From Tetracentron sinense (Eukaryota; Streptophyta; Magnoliopsida; Trochodendrales; Trochodendraceae): a stretch of DNA of 64,000 bases. The position numbers and the translations under genes were made by a program. The stretch is from positions 4,235,501-4,299,500 of the forward strand of contig CM026571.1 in the NCBI GenBank assembly GCA_015143295.1. The letters run 5' to 3'. The notes below the pieces were generated by a model, which saw only the letters and a list, made by a program, of their open reading frames with translations, had not been told where the DNA came from and did not search any database. Of this stretch, positions 47,581-59,100 are shown in pieces (position 1 is the stretch's first letter; every line of letters starts with the position of its first letter).

Positions 47581-48748
47581 GATGACTAAAAAAGTCATCT
47601 CCCACTACCATCTAGCAGTCCAGTAGTGGGTATAATACTCGCTACTCACCCACGATCCAGAATATGAGGGTGAGGGATAGTCCCCACTCTTCCACGAAGA
47701 GGACAGATGTCCTCTTCGAAAAGAAAAAAAAACAGTTAAAGGGAGGTGGTTATGAAACCACCCTCCATCAAACTCCCACGATATAAAAGGTGAGATTTAA
47801 TCGGAATGGAGGGATCCCAACATTCAGAACATTCAGAGAGAAGAAAATCAAGAAGGAAGAACTCCTGCTAATAGCCAGAGCTCTAATGGAAGCAACAAGG
47901 TAGGCCGAGACACCTACCCATCTCTTCCCCCTTTCTCTTTTATTTCAAAAGACCTCCATTAGAGGTGACTGTAAATGCCGAAATGAGACATTCGGCACCC
48001 TCTTTATCTAATGAAAAATGCTACTCTTATCTCTCTTTCTTCCTTCTTCTTAATCAGAGGTATCTCTCTCAAAAGAGAGTGTAATTAACAGCATAGGTTC
48101 ACCTATGCCGGAAATGGTTCCCCCACATAAAATAATCAACTTCATTAATGGAGGATATTTGAACAGTGAAGTTCAATCGCCTCACACCAGAGTGAGGCGG
48201 TCGAAATTTGTCTTTACACTTATACCTTAACTTTATCATGACTTTGGTTATCTTAAGATATGTCTAAGGTCCTTATAAAGACGTGAAATATCATCTAAGG
48301 ATCCTAAGGTTAGTCTATGGCTTTGAGCAATTCAATCAATCAACCTTTGGAGACTTTTTACAAAAGTCTTAAAACCCCCACAAGACACAAAATAAATTTT
48401 TAGACCTTCTTGTGAGTCTTCACTTCACATTTGATATTGGATCTTCAATTTGGGTTTGTCTTCATTATCAATATTCATGACTTGACTCTTTAAGTCTTGG
48501 ATCTTTAATGAGCTTCATTTTGCTTTCTTTGGCTTTATGGCAAATATTTCTTCCTTGGTCGTTATTTTCATCTTTTTGTCTTGGATAATATGTTAATCCT
48601 CTTCATAAGCTGAATTACACTTAAACTCAATATAATACAGTAACACAAATGTCATTCTATTATTATGTTATCATCAAAATCAAAGATGTTACCTTAGGCC
48701 AAAAACCTAAAGGCTAACAGTTTTCTTCTAGCGAGGGCCAGACGAAAG

Positions 48749-49000
48749 GGATTGAATTGTCTCTAGCAGGTGCCAGAAAACCCTATCAGACTTTCACACA
48801 TCATTCTACATGTGGCGATAAAAAAGGGAGAAGTCATTTCATTTTCTTCCCATGTTTTTGACTTCTCCCAACTTGATATCTCTCCCCCCCCCCCCCCCCC
48901 CCCCCCCCCCTTCCCCTCCCAATTTTTATCGCCACATGTTGGATGGTATGTGGAGCCCAATAGGGTTTTTCTGGCATCTGCCAATGACAATCTAATCCCC
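48749..49000. mobile_element. Palindromic MITE with a C27 run at its centre
   Basis: GGGATTGAATTGTCTC to GACAATCTAATCCCC, arms with GGTGCCAGAAAAACCC-like and GAGAAGTCATTTCATTTTC, related to the GGCCTCGGATTG family. A run of 27 C (48884-48910) lies near the centre between TATCTCT and TTCCCCTCCC. Confidence 0.72.
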
Positions 49001-49985
49001 AAAAGAAATCAATTATTGGGTTATTAGGATACAAATTTCTCTTGAAGGTGTACTTTTGTCTTTTGGGGGCATCTTTTTGTTTTCAAGGAGTGTAAGTAGG
49101 TACATTCCAATATGTTGGCCCTTTAGGGCAGGGAAGGATTAGGGCCTAATCAATCCAAATTGCAAGCCTTAAGGGCTAGGGCAGGGCTAGGATCATGTTA
49201 ATATATGTAAGGGCAGGGTCTTGTCCAAGACCAATAAGATCGCGCAGTCAACTTAGAAGCTGACGATCCGTTTTCCATTTTCCTTATGATTATAATACTG
49301 ATTAACAAAATGAAAAAAAGTCTAGGGCTGGTAACCAGTTCGCCCTAACCCAAATAGGGGAGTGATTTTCGATTCTTTTTTTCTAAATGAATTCTGCAAG
49401 TTTATGCTCATATTGATTTGCATTGGTATGGTTTTATTACTTAATTAAAATGGATTATGCTTCCAATTGGTTTGATTGGCTGTTCACTACATTTTGGAAA
49501 CACGCAAAGCCTACATCACGTAATTTGCTTAAATGTATTTCTTTTATAATTTTTTTCATTATAAAAAACACTCTCTAATTTGGAATTAGATCTAAAGTTA
49601 GGTTTCACATCATCTAATCGGGTCATCTTTCAATAATTTATTCAATGTGTAGGTCTCATTCGCATAGTGGTGCACCATTACGTAATGGTTGACCATTTAT
49701 TAAGCCTGGGCCATACTGGGCTTGGGCCTACGGAGCTGCACATGACGGTATCTTACCAATTACGATCTCATCTCATTAGATTATACTAATTCCTATGTTG
49801 ACAATCCAAATGACAATCTTTATACGTATACAATTGTCTAATCTATAAAGGTGTTGTTGACCCATTACGTGGCATGACTTCGCACCCATGGACCCCACAA
49901 GTGATTGGCCCAATATTGCTTGAAACGACAAATCAGAAAACAAATTGGTGAATGATCCCCAACCCGCGGTGTTGGCTTCGAATTT
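49001..49985. other. Gene-free stretch
   Basis: No gene or clear repeat recognised. Confidence 0.4.
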
Positions 49986-50180
49986 GCTCTGGTGGATGCT
50001 CGAGCCAAGCGCTCGGCATCCACAAATGATGGGACATGTGGCATTTTAAAGGGAAGAGATATCAAGTAGGGAGAAGTCAAAATCATGGGGAGAAAATGAA
50101 ATGACTTCTCCCCAAATTATCGTCAGGTGCCCCCATCATTTGTGGATGCTTGAGCGCTTGGCTTGGGCATCCACCAGAGC
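49986..50180. mobile_element. Palindromic MITE
   Basis: GCTCTGGTGGATGCTCGAGC at the left, the complement at the right, with GGGAGAAGTCAAAATCATGG and AAATGACTTCTCCCC inside as in the 36275 family. Flanks give no clean duplication. Confidence 0.72.
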
Positions 50181-50253
50181 CAAACTTCTGCCCACAGTGT
50201 TTCATCAATCGGTTATATGAGCTGAAGGATGAATCCCATGATTAGAAAAAAAA

Positions 50254-50496
50254 AAGGGTGTCAATTGGCCGGCCCGGCCCACTTATTAATCTGGCCTAGT
50301 CGGGGCAGGTCCGGCCCATTCAAAAAATCATTTGCAAATTTTTACCTACCAACTAAACAGACTTAGTTGATTGGACTAAGCCTGGTTAGAAGCCTACCAA
50401 ATCGGGTCACGGACTTTAAACTCCAAACTGAAGCCCAACCCAATTAATAATCAGGCCAGGCCTAGAACTTGCAGGTCCGGCCCACTGACACCCCTA
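50254..50496. mobile_element. TAGGGGTGT-type hAT MITE
   Basis: AGGGTGTCAATTGGCCGG at the left and GACACCCCTAA at the right, with GGCCCGGCCC/GGTCCGGCCC arms. Shorter and more GC-rich than 43611-44086. Confidence 0.6.
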
Positions 50497-50635
50497 ACTA
50501 CAAGGGCTCTAATTCACCATTTAGGCTTATTCTTGCACATGGGTTCGCCAAAAGGTGGGTCAATCATTTATGTGATCAGTCGGCCCAAAAGCCCTGCTTA
50601 GAGCGAGGGGAACAAGGTAGCATTAAATTAATGGG

Positions 50636-50880
50636 CAGTAATTAGCAGACCCTGGGGTCTGTTTCCATTCCTACCCGTGTCATCTGTCCATTTTAACAGC
50701 CCTTTAACTTTGGTTAAGCTTAAATAAATTAAAGTTAAGATTTTGATTTTTTTAAAAAAAAAAAAACTAAGGTTGGATTGCTTAACCCTAAGGGTGAGTG
50801 ACTCTTAACAACAGTTGATGAGTATTTAAAATTGGGGCGTGGACCAATGAGGACCGGCATTTCATTACGAAATCGGGTAC
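50636..50880. mobile_element. Core-family element, unit B copy
   Basis: Homologous to 25737-25965 (GCAGTAATTAGCAGACC start, AGGACCGGCATTTCATTACG end) but at a different place in the duplication, so both are independent insertions. Confidence 0.6.
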
Positions 50881-50885
50881 ATTAA

Positions 50886-51031
50886 TGCTATGTTTGGTTG
50901 CAAAGAAAATAGGTGAAAACATGGAAAAGAAAAAAAAAATTGAATTTCTAATACAATTTTTAATTGTATTTTGTCAAATTTTCTTTTCTTTTCCATATTT
51001 TTTATTATTTTCTCGGCAACCAAACACGGGG
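50886..51031. mobile_element. Tourist-like MITE
   Basis: TGCTATGTTTGGTTGC at the left, CCCCGTGTTTGGTTGCC reversed at the right, TAA on both sides (50883-50885, 51032-51034). Unit A lacks it. Confidence 0.8.
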
Positions 51032-51670
51032 TAATGGGTAAGTATTTTCCTATCTTAATCTAAGGTATCTCTAACCATATTAGTAATTAGTAATGAAAAT
51101 AGATGCTTGTTTCACATAATGTCCTATCCTATTCCTATTGTGTAATAGCAACAGATCAGATGTCAGTAATGTCTAGCTCTTGTTTCTCTTGATAGCCATT
51201 TACGAGGCCTACCTACCAACTTAAAAAATGTGTGCACGAGGTTCGTCATTCTCAAGGGACCCAATCTATTAAAGTCACACAGCCCATTAATTCATGATTT
51301 TGATGACCGTTCAATCGAAGGTTTTGGTGGGCCTTATCTCATAAATTTAGGCTTCTTGGTGTTAGAATCATAGTCCAGGCTCCTAGTCCTTGTTTCTCAG
51401 TTTTTTTTTTAAGTTTGGATTGCAAATCCTCTAGACAGAACGTTACACGAGTTTTACCAATCAGGCCCATGCATACCAATAGAAATATGTCCTTTCTCTT
51501 TTTTTTTTTAATTTTAAAAAAAAATCTTAGATAGGTCAATTTAACGCATTAAAAATGAAATACGTATTTTATAAATATCAACGTTTCTAAAATTTCAAAT
51601 TGTGTCAATATTAATCCTCTAGTAAAAATAATAAACTTCACTCTTTTAAAGTATGTGTGAGACTGAATAA

Positions 51671-53362
51671 CAAAATTGTTTTCGACTGGCTCTAATAACA
51701 CATGGCCAATAATGCAGACAGTCTAGAATTTGTCAATGATCAGATCAGGATCCGAATCCGATCCAATTAGCTGGATTCTGGACCCATTTAATGATCCATC
51801 AGATCAAATACGGATTACAAAGGTGGAATCTGATTATAATCGGATTGGATCCAGATAGAGAGATATAGAGTGATTCGATCCGATTATAATATACTTTTAT
51901 TAATATAAAGAATATATTATTATCTAAAGATTATTAACTATAGATATGTAACTTATTTTTTCAAAGATAATAAATATAATGACTTGAATGTAATATTAAT
52001 AAAAGTAGAGCCTAATCATATAATTTTTTTTATTAAAATAGAATTTTATTATGAAATAAATATTAATCAGATCGGATTCAGAAACTACCGATACAAAACA
52101 TTATGTTGTTGCTGCAATTCCTTCTTCAACAGCACAGACTAGAACTTACCTCCAAACACACCCTTCATCTATCAAAATGAAAATGAGAGAGTGATGAGTT
52201 TCACAAATTTCAGAATTATGACCACCGTAAACCATACACCCCAGCCCTCAAGAGAGAGTATATGGCAGATATGGGAATTGATGAGATATCCGAATACTAT
52301 TATTTGTAAAAGTGATTATTTGACAAATAATTTCTACACAATCAATTCTTATCACAATTGATTTTGACTAATAAAATCCAATCCAAACACCCCTAAAAGC
52401 TCTCATATAAAAAAAACAACCGGTGGATGGCTGGAAAGGGGACGTAGCATTGCTCTTCTCCCAGATATTGATTCACATGCTTACAGCTTACTGTAGTGAT
52501 CCACTAACAGACTTAGGTGGCGTTTGGAAACTCTAGTCTAAAAAGTATTTATTTAAAAATTATACTTAGTTGAACTTTAGATTGTCAAATTGAATGTTAA
52601 TTGCATGTCTATATTTTACAGATCTTAGGGATAAAAACCTCTACTTTAAATCTAAAGCTCAATTAAGCATAATTTTTAAATAAGCGCTTCTTTTTAAATT
52701 AATGTTTCCAAACACCACCTTAACTAAATAATCATTATCTATACGATACGACTAATGCATCAAACAGGTCAAATGAAATAATGCCGTTGATGTCACTTCC
52801 TGTAGAGTGTAGGCCACATTTTCATTTTGGCCTCCAAGATTGCTTGATCAAGCAGTCAGGGTTGCAGGGATTAAAAGTCCAATTGGGTTATTAAACTTTT
52901 TTTTAAACATACTATACTACCACCAAGTAAGAACATCCCAAGAGATAGAAGCCTCCGCCATGTAAAAAGTCAACGACTTAATGATCAACTTATCTTCCGA
53001 ATCCAATCTAAGCTTTAGAATCACAGCTACCCATTTGAACAATGTACTGGCAATTGATCAGTTGACCAATCAATAGCCTATAGATCACACTGGTTATACG
53101 ATTATAGACATCAAATTAGGGTCAATATAAATGGCAGGCAACTGATTTTATTTAAAGAGGTTCACCATCAAACGGACGGTCCATGGAACAGCCTAAGTTC
53201 ACAGACACTTCATCTGTTCCTACATTATAAGCAACCAAATGTTGACCAGATCTAGATGTCAAAGTTTTAAACTTCTAAACATAAAATACTACGAACGCCA
53301 GAATTTGGCATACTATACCCGGAATATATTATCACATATTCACATGACCAGAATCTTAGCTA
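51671..53362. other. Gene-free stretch with repeat relics
   Basis: 51740-52090 is rich in GGATC/CGGAT motifs and may be an old inverted-repeat element. 52310-52400 matches part of the element broken at 43575-44150. One clear MITE is listed separately (52516-52719). No gene supported. Confidence 0.4.
52516..52719. mobile_element. Tourist-like MITE
   Basis: GGTGGCGTTTGGAAAC at the left, its complement GTTTCCAAACACCACC at the right, TTA on both sides (52513-52515, 52720-52722). Confidence 0.88.
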
Positions 53363-53947
53363 TCAAGCACAGGATATACCGATCGAAGTTGCCGTAAAAC
53401 GTTCGGAGGCAGTTCTCCTCACTATCGAGTCGAATTCCGGCAAAACTCCCAAGTAGTCTCTACCTTTCTCTGTAGCCTCTTGAATTGTTGTAAATGTAGT
53501 ACCTGACCCATCATCATAAACAACATAAAATCCATCTTGTGATCGCTCCTCTACTCGAATCGCCGCATCGGAAGTTGGTTTTGAGCGAAAAACTGCACGA
53601 AGAAGTTTGTGAAAAGATCGAGAAATCTTCGAAGTTCTTTTCAACACCGGCTGTGGTGGCGCTGGAGGAGCTCTAGGATCGGATAAACGTGGCATAGAAT
53701 AGGTTCTAGAAGAGATGGCCATGTCGAGTTGGCGTTCGAACGATTTGAGCTCGAAAGAGTCGTAAAGTGAGCTACCACAGTCCCAAAGAAGGGACTTAGC
53801 TTCTTCAGATTGCTGCTTTGTGTTTTGTTCAAGAGTTTTCGCCATTTCTTGTTTCATAGAAGAACTTGAGAGAAGAGTGCAGATATATGGTGAAGGTTTG
53901 AGAAGAGGAAGGTAATCTTTCTTTTCTAATGGTTGGTGAAGCTTCAA
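53363..53947 (-). CDS. Plant protein of unknown function, single exon
   Basis: 194 residues if the first ATG (53947) is used; Met31 or Met35 (53857, 53845) are alternative starts, and the conserved-looking part begins there. Recognisable blocks are WDCGSSLYDSFELKSFERQL (about 55-74), a Pro-rich stretch (PPAPPQP), a basic segment with SRSFHKLLRAVF, and an acidic FYVVYDDGSG. No signal peptide or membrane segment is evident. The composition looks like a small regulatory or adaptor protein of the kind found across plants, but I do not recognise a named family. A TATA-like CTATATGAG lies about 45 bases upstream. The frame is intact and the next gene (GABA transporter) is on the same strand 2.2 kb upstream. 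Confidence 0.8.
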   Translation of the reverse strand: MKLHQPLEKKDYLPLLKPSPYICTLLSSSSMKQEMAKTLEQNTKQQSEEAKSLLWDCGSSLYDSFELKSFERQLDMAISSRTYSMPRLSDPRAPPAPPQPVLKRTSKISRSFHKLLRAVFRSKPTSDAAIRVEERSQDGFYVVYDDGSGTTFTTIQEATEKGRDYLGVLPEFDSIVRRTASERFTATSIGISCA

Positions 53948-53988
53948 ACGCGTTGGCTACGCCTTAAAGGGTACCTTTGCGTCCTCCT

Positions 53989-53997
53989 CATATAGAC
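53989..53997 (-). promoter_or_regulatory. TATA-like box of the unknown-function gene
   Basis: GTCTATATG on the - strand, 42-50 bases before the first ATG, a workable distance for a short leader. Confidence 0.4.
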
Positions 53998-56176
53998 CAT
54001 ATTAAATTATATTCATGTGTGTAAGCTTTCATATTGTAAGTCTGCATTTATTGATAGATGGTTTGTTCTATTTTAGCATTATGATAAGGCCCCTCTTTCA
54101 TGTCTGTTTCGTGATTTTGTCACATCCTATGTTGCACCCTTTGGAGCATTGACAATGATGATGAACCCTAGTACCCTACCCTTATCAATTACGATACATG
54201 GGGTCGGTTAATTGGAACATTTCGGACCTAATACAAATTTAGGGAATTGTCCCAGGACCCTTCAATCAAAGGTCCCACTTTAATGGGGGCAATGACCGAG
54301 AAATCTTTTTTTTTTTTTTTTGAGATTGATTAGAGGTCCCAATATTTACTTATATACAACTTAAAATTGACAGTTCGAAATATTACGATAGAATGTTCAT
54401 ATGTGGGGATTTACAGGTTGTGGACTATACGTATATGATTTTGTGTGCATTCTATGCTTTATGTGTAATAATGCTTCAAAAGAAAGATATAACAGCAATT
54501 GTTAAATAATGGAGAATTTAATTTGGCCACGACTTCCCCACCATATACACGGAATAAACAGTTGTTAGGTTGGTGAGATCAAATGTCCATTTTCTAAGCC
54601 ATGTGTGCGAATCTGTGAACGATAGATGATTGCTGACTTCTTATCTTCTTCTTTTTATTTTTTATTTTTTATAATTAGATAAAAATATCAAGGCATTGGC
54701 TGTTCTTAATCCATTTTTTAGATGTTTAATGACAACTGGTTCAATTTAAGTCATGGTTCAATATGGGTTTAAACTAGTGTAGAAAACCCACTAGTTGACT
54801 CGGAACTTGGTTGATGCAACTCAGAACTCGGCTAATAAACCTGCTTTTTTGGGTCACGACAAAGTAAATGGGAACTCCTCGACTTGTTTGAGTCGACTTG
54901 GCTTAAATAATAGACAAATTCTCAGTTAAGCTAAATGGTTAAATAGAAAACCATGCTTAAACATGACAAATGGGTTCAATATTGGTATAAGAACGAAAGG
55001 CTTCACCTTATTTAAACATGGCAAATGGGCTATAGTGATGTCCCAGATAAGGAGGAAGATGACATCTTCGGAATGTCACGGAACAATAAAATCTTGCTCC
55101 CCTGATCATATGGCCGAATGCAGATTTATATTTAAAAAGTTTGTAACATACATCACATCGTCCCGTAGAAAAGGACCCAAGCGTTAATTTTTTTTCTTCC
55201 ATAATGGTTGTCCTGTAATGCAGACATACCTAAATCATCATACCCAAGTTCACAACCAGCCCCATGAATTGCGAAGAAAATAAGGAGTTAATCGCAGATA
55301 AGTAAGAACTTTCTTTCTTAAAAATAAAGGTTTTTGCAAACTGTGAATCAAGTGGACGGAAATAACTATAGATTATGGAAAAGATTAAGACTATATTGAC
55401 AGGAACTTTTGTAGAGTTCAAGCAATTAGAGTTTGTAATAGGTCAGATGGATAATTAAATAATTCTGAACAGTGTTATCTAATAATCATGCTTTGGGAGT
55501 TCCGGATTTTGATTAAACAAGCTGATCCTCACACCAGCATACCATACCAGAAAGCTTCAAAAGGAACCATACGGAGGAATAAAAATGAGGAACATAGACC
55601 ATTAGTTGAATGAATGTGATCTTGTGGTAACTTTCCATTGCTATACCTCTTGAGGTAGAAATGGGTCGGTTAACCTGTTAACCCAGAGAAGTTGGACCAG
55701 TTTTCACAAGTGCTGGATTCGGATCTTTACCAAGTTTATGACCGGGTTCAGACCGAATCATTCGGCCTATCAAAAGTGGTGTTGAACCGGACAAACTGAT
55801 TTTCCAAACTCTTGTTTCCTTTATAAAATTATGCCACGAAATTTACACCATTGCAGACTTGCAGTAATCCATATTATTCACGAGTAATCTTGGAGTACAT
55901 GATGGCACAGCACCGATGCTATATTTTGGCACGGTCCTCCCCTATAATTACAGAAATACAGAGTAGAAATTAAAGGCCTTCCATTAAAGCTATGAAGGCC
56001 ACTGAATTACATGACATGATTCACTCAAATTTTTGCAATCAATTACAGTTCAATACCTGTGAATTGTCCATGATCATACAGTTGTTTCCGATTGCTCCAC
56101 ATCGAAGAGAGTAATTTTCCTGAGGACATGGGCATTACTGTCCCGCATTAAATGTCAACACAGTCCTATTTCATGA
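53998..56176. other. Intergenic DNA between the two - strand genes
   Basis: No gene supported. A T run occurs near 54306-54320. About 55860-56176 probably includes the 3' untranslated region of the transporter. The overlapping short frames at 54963-55202 lack motifs. Confidence 0.4.
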
Positions 56177-59100
56177 TCAATCAACTACGTTGCTGCTAAA
56201 GAGCTTGAATTTGTTGGCATCAAGGACCAACTTCCTTATAGAGGAGAAGGCACCCATGATCCCCGCACCAGTAAAGACAACGATGATGGAGATGTTGATC
56301 CAGTAAGTGAGGGAAGATCTTGGGGGCTTGTGAGTCATGTTGTAGAGAAGCATAGGTAGGATGAAATCTAGAGGGATGAAGCCAATAGCTCCAACAACTC
56401 CATTAATGTCACCAAAGAATGGTAGCATTGCAGCAAAAAATCCGCAGAATATCATGTACAAAGTTCGAAGGAACAGCCTAGGAATTAGGTTTCTCTTCGA
56501 GAACATCCCTTGCTTCACATCAGCTGATTGTGTTTCCATGATCTCATAGGCTACTTGAGAATAAACCTGTGTTATAATTTGAAATATTAATAATACAGTG
56601 CAACCTAACAATTTGATGGATACATATGGATTATAAACACTTAAAGATGTGTGAGAAACTCCACTCAGGATTTCAGATTTTAAAAGTAATGTTGAAGGGT
56701 GTAATTATGCGTACCAAGCCAATGGCGAAGAGCTGAAGGAGAACGAAGATAACTGCAAGTCCTAGAACCCATGTGGGAGCCAAAGACGGTTCATTGTCCG
56801 GCATTAGGCTCTTGAGAATGTTAGAAGTGGATTTGTTTCCAAACACCCAGTATCCGGATGTTGCGGCGGAGTAGAAGGTGAAGAATATCACAGTGTAACA
56901 CATCAAAAGCCCTTTCACCATCTTCCCAGTAGCTGGTGGAGCCAGAGTTGCCTGTATGGATCGCAATTGAAATTATGGAGCATAAACAAGGAAACAGTTG
57001 CTAGACTATTTGTGTTGGGCAGTGAGTCCACAACCCAAGCAACTTCAATAGTGTAATGGTCCTTTAAAGATTTAGTTAGCTAGATAGAATGGTCAAGCTG
57101 ACTTCACCCTTATGATCAAGCTTTCAATTCTCAAAATCAAAATGATTTGTTAAGGGGAATGTACTTTACTTGTATCTCTGGTAGTATCCCATTTCCGAAA
57201 ATGGCAGCGAAGATGGAGATGGAAGTGAAAGCACTGAAAGTTCTTGCCGATGCAGAAGATTCTAAGGAATAGTCCTTTGGAGGGGGATTTTTTGAAGAAG
57301 CTGCAGGATAGAAACAAATGTTAAAGATTAAAACCACAAGTATATAGCATAGTAAAAATCTACCCTTCTTTTCCATGGTCTATACTAAACACTTTGGCTT
57401 TGGCTGCATAAAGCAGACGATGGGTGGGTAGTGCCTAGTCTTTTACAATTCACATAGCTTTGTTATCTTCAGAAGAGGGTCATATAGATGCCCGTTAGCG
57501 CCTTTTCCAACAGTGTGGATCTAGGGGAAATGCAGGTCACGAAAATTTAACTGTTGAGACCATTCCAAGGCTAATTTTCAAAGACCCGCCTTTCTATATA
57601 CACTGTTCACAAAGCAAGATAAACACTTGTATCCAAACAGCAAGAGACTAATTTGATATGGTACTATATGTTACTCTTCAGAATTCATATAAAGAAGAAA
57701 ATAGTGGAGATAAATGAAATAGAAGAATATTGAAAATGAGGAGTTAGTTTTAGACCTGCATGAATACATGCTCCGACCACAAGGATAGTGTAGCCCAAGC
57801 TCAGAAGAAGGGAACCCAGGTTGATGTGTCGGAGGGAGTGGAAGGTTGGGAGCTGAGATAGAACGATCATGACCCCAGTTACCATTGCTATGAACTCGTA
57901 CAATTTCAAGGACCCATTCGGAAAAAGATTCGAATACATGATCTTGTTCAACAACAAAAGAAAAAAAATAATTTAGAATTATAACAAAACAGGAGGAAAA
58001 CATAGTGGGTAGTAATTGCTTTAATTCATTAGTGGATATAGGTTTCCAATATGGAGCGACTCGAATTTCTCTCCGGTTTTAACCGGACTCCATATGCCCC
58101 TGAGATCACCATGTGTCTCTATTGACACCCCTTAATTGTGGTTAAGATTCATCCACTCCTAGGGTTCACCTACCTATACTTGGTTCTTAAAAAAATAATA
58201 TTGAAATTTTTTTAATCAAAGGAGTTAGTGAATTTTAATCAGGGTTAAAAATAAATTTTTATATTTTTTTTCTAGAAAACTAAGGATAGGTGGGTGAATC
58301 CTAAGGGTGGGTGAATCTTAACCACAGTTAAGGGAATCAATAGGAACACGTGGCGACCTCATGGGCATAACAGCTTCCTTGTTGTCAGACCCGAACAAGA
58401 AACGGAAACTAATCGTTGGAGATAAAAAGCAAGTTACGGCAAAAAGAACAAGCCAAGCTGTAAACGAAGACTAGAGAGAATTTGAAGTCATATGGAGCTA
58501 AAATTTGATTAGCTAGAAGGAAAATGTTAGCAAGCTAAACATCTAGTACATGGGGTGGCCCATTAACCAGACCGCTTGGACCCATGACTCCATGAGTCTA
58601 TGTAGAACAACATGTAGCGATTGACTACCTAGAGCGACATCCGACAGGATCAAAAGAAGCCAGGCCGAAGACAAATAACACTGCTGTCCACCTTGACTTT
58701 CAACGAGCAACTTTACTCATAGTTATCATAAATATTATAATTATATATTATTCGAAAATTAATATCTAATTAATCCAAAAAAGTCTATTTTATGGTCAAA
58801 TTTTATTTTGAAGTCAAATTTTTTTTATTTAGTAATTTGTTCTTTTATTGTTTCTAGTTTCGTTTTGGGTTCTGATAATTTAGTAATTTATAACTTCTTT
58901 TTGGGTTCCCATGATCAAATAGGTCATGTGTCTAGTTTATAAAAGGCACTCACTAGAACCTTTAGCGACCGTCCATTAAAATTCTTTTCTTTCTCTAAAC
59001 ACAATTTATTGGACTAATCTTATGTTACGTTTGTAGTAAGGCTACCACATTCATGCAACCCCAATAGATTAATATGAAAAAAACATACTATTTGTCCTAA

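Larger units (their letters stand above)
45968..48218 (+). mobile_element. Solo LTR built of successive hairpins (family 2)
   Basis: TGTAAGTGGTG to TTTGTCTTTACA, perfect CTTAT duplication (45963-45967, 48219-48223), 2,251 bp. TATA box GATATAAAAGG at about 47780-47790 sets the + orientation: U3 about 45968-47815, R-U5 after it. U3 begins with a 9-bp-stem hairpin (46081-46104) and then the tandem array 46103-47580. Unique hairpins follow at 47581-47599, 47601-47630, 47645-47674, 47695-47718, 47742-47766, 47899-47918, 47976-47997, 48091-48108 and 48178-48199. No protein is encoded. Family not recognised. Confidence 0.85.
45017..48719 (-). mobile_element. Solo LTR of copia-like type, split by a second LTR
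   Basis: On the - strand it starts TGTTAGCCTTTAGG at 48719. GTTTT is duplicated at 45012-45016 and 48720-48724, giving both edges. Without the nested element it is about 1.45 kb. Motifs such as GATTTTGATGATAACA and TTTCTCGAGGTTCGACAACC are common in plant Ty1/copia LTRs (recalled resemblance). No internal region. Confidence 0.7.
44772..48752. mobile_element. Mutator-type MITE, GGATTTGGTCTGACC family, copy 2, split by insertions
   Basis: The left part 44772-45016 matches copy 1 (6090-6361) as far as GAGGGCAAATGGTTTT. The right tip resumes at 48720 with GTTTTCTTCTAGCGAGGGCC. The 3.7 kb between is the LTR nest. The outer right end merges with the MITE that follows. Confidence 0.7.
33865..51670. 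repeat. Segmental duplication, unit B (contains UGT-B)
   Basis: Counterpart of 24035-31270. Collinearity holds for 33865 to about 39620 and resumes at about 50510-51670. The intervening 39.6-50.5 kb has no counterpart in unit A, where the matching gap is only about 1.2 kb, and is largely transposons. Confidence 0.8.

Noticed and set aside
45968-48218. Endogenous pararetrovirus leader, suggested by the hairpins and TATA box
   Set aside because: TG...CA ends and a perfect 5-bp duplication show an integrated LTR; no viral coding sequence is present.
53641-53832. Alternative - strand frame inside the unknown-function gene
   Set aside because: A shadow of the longer 194-codon frame, with no independent features.
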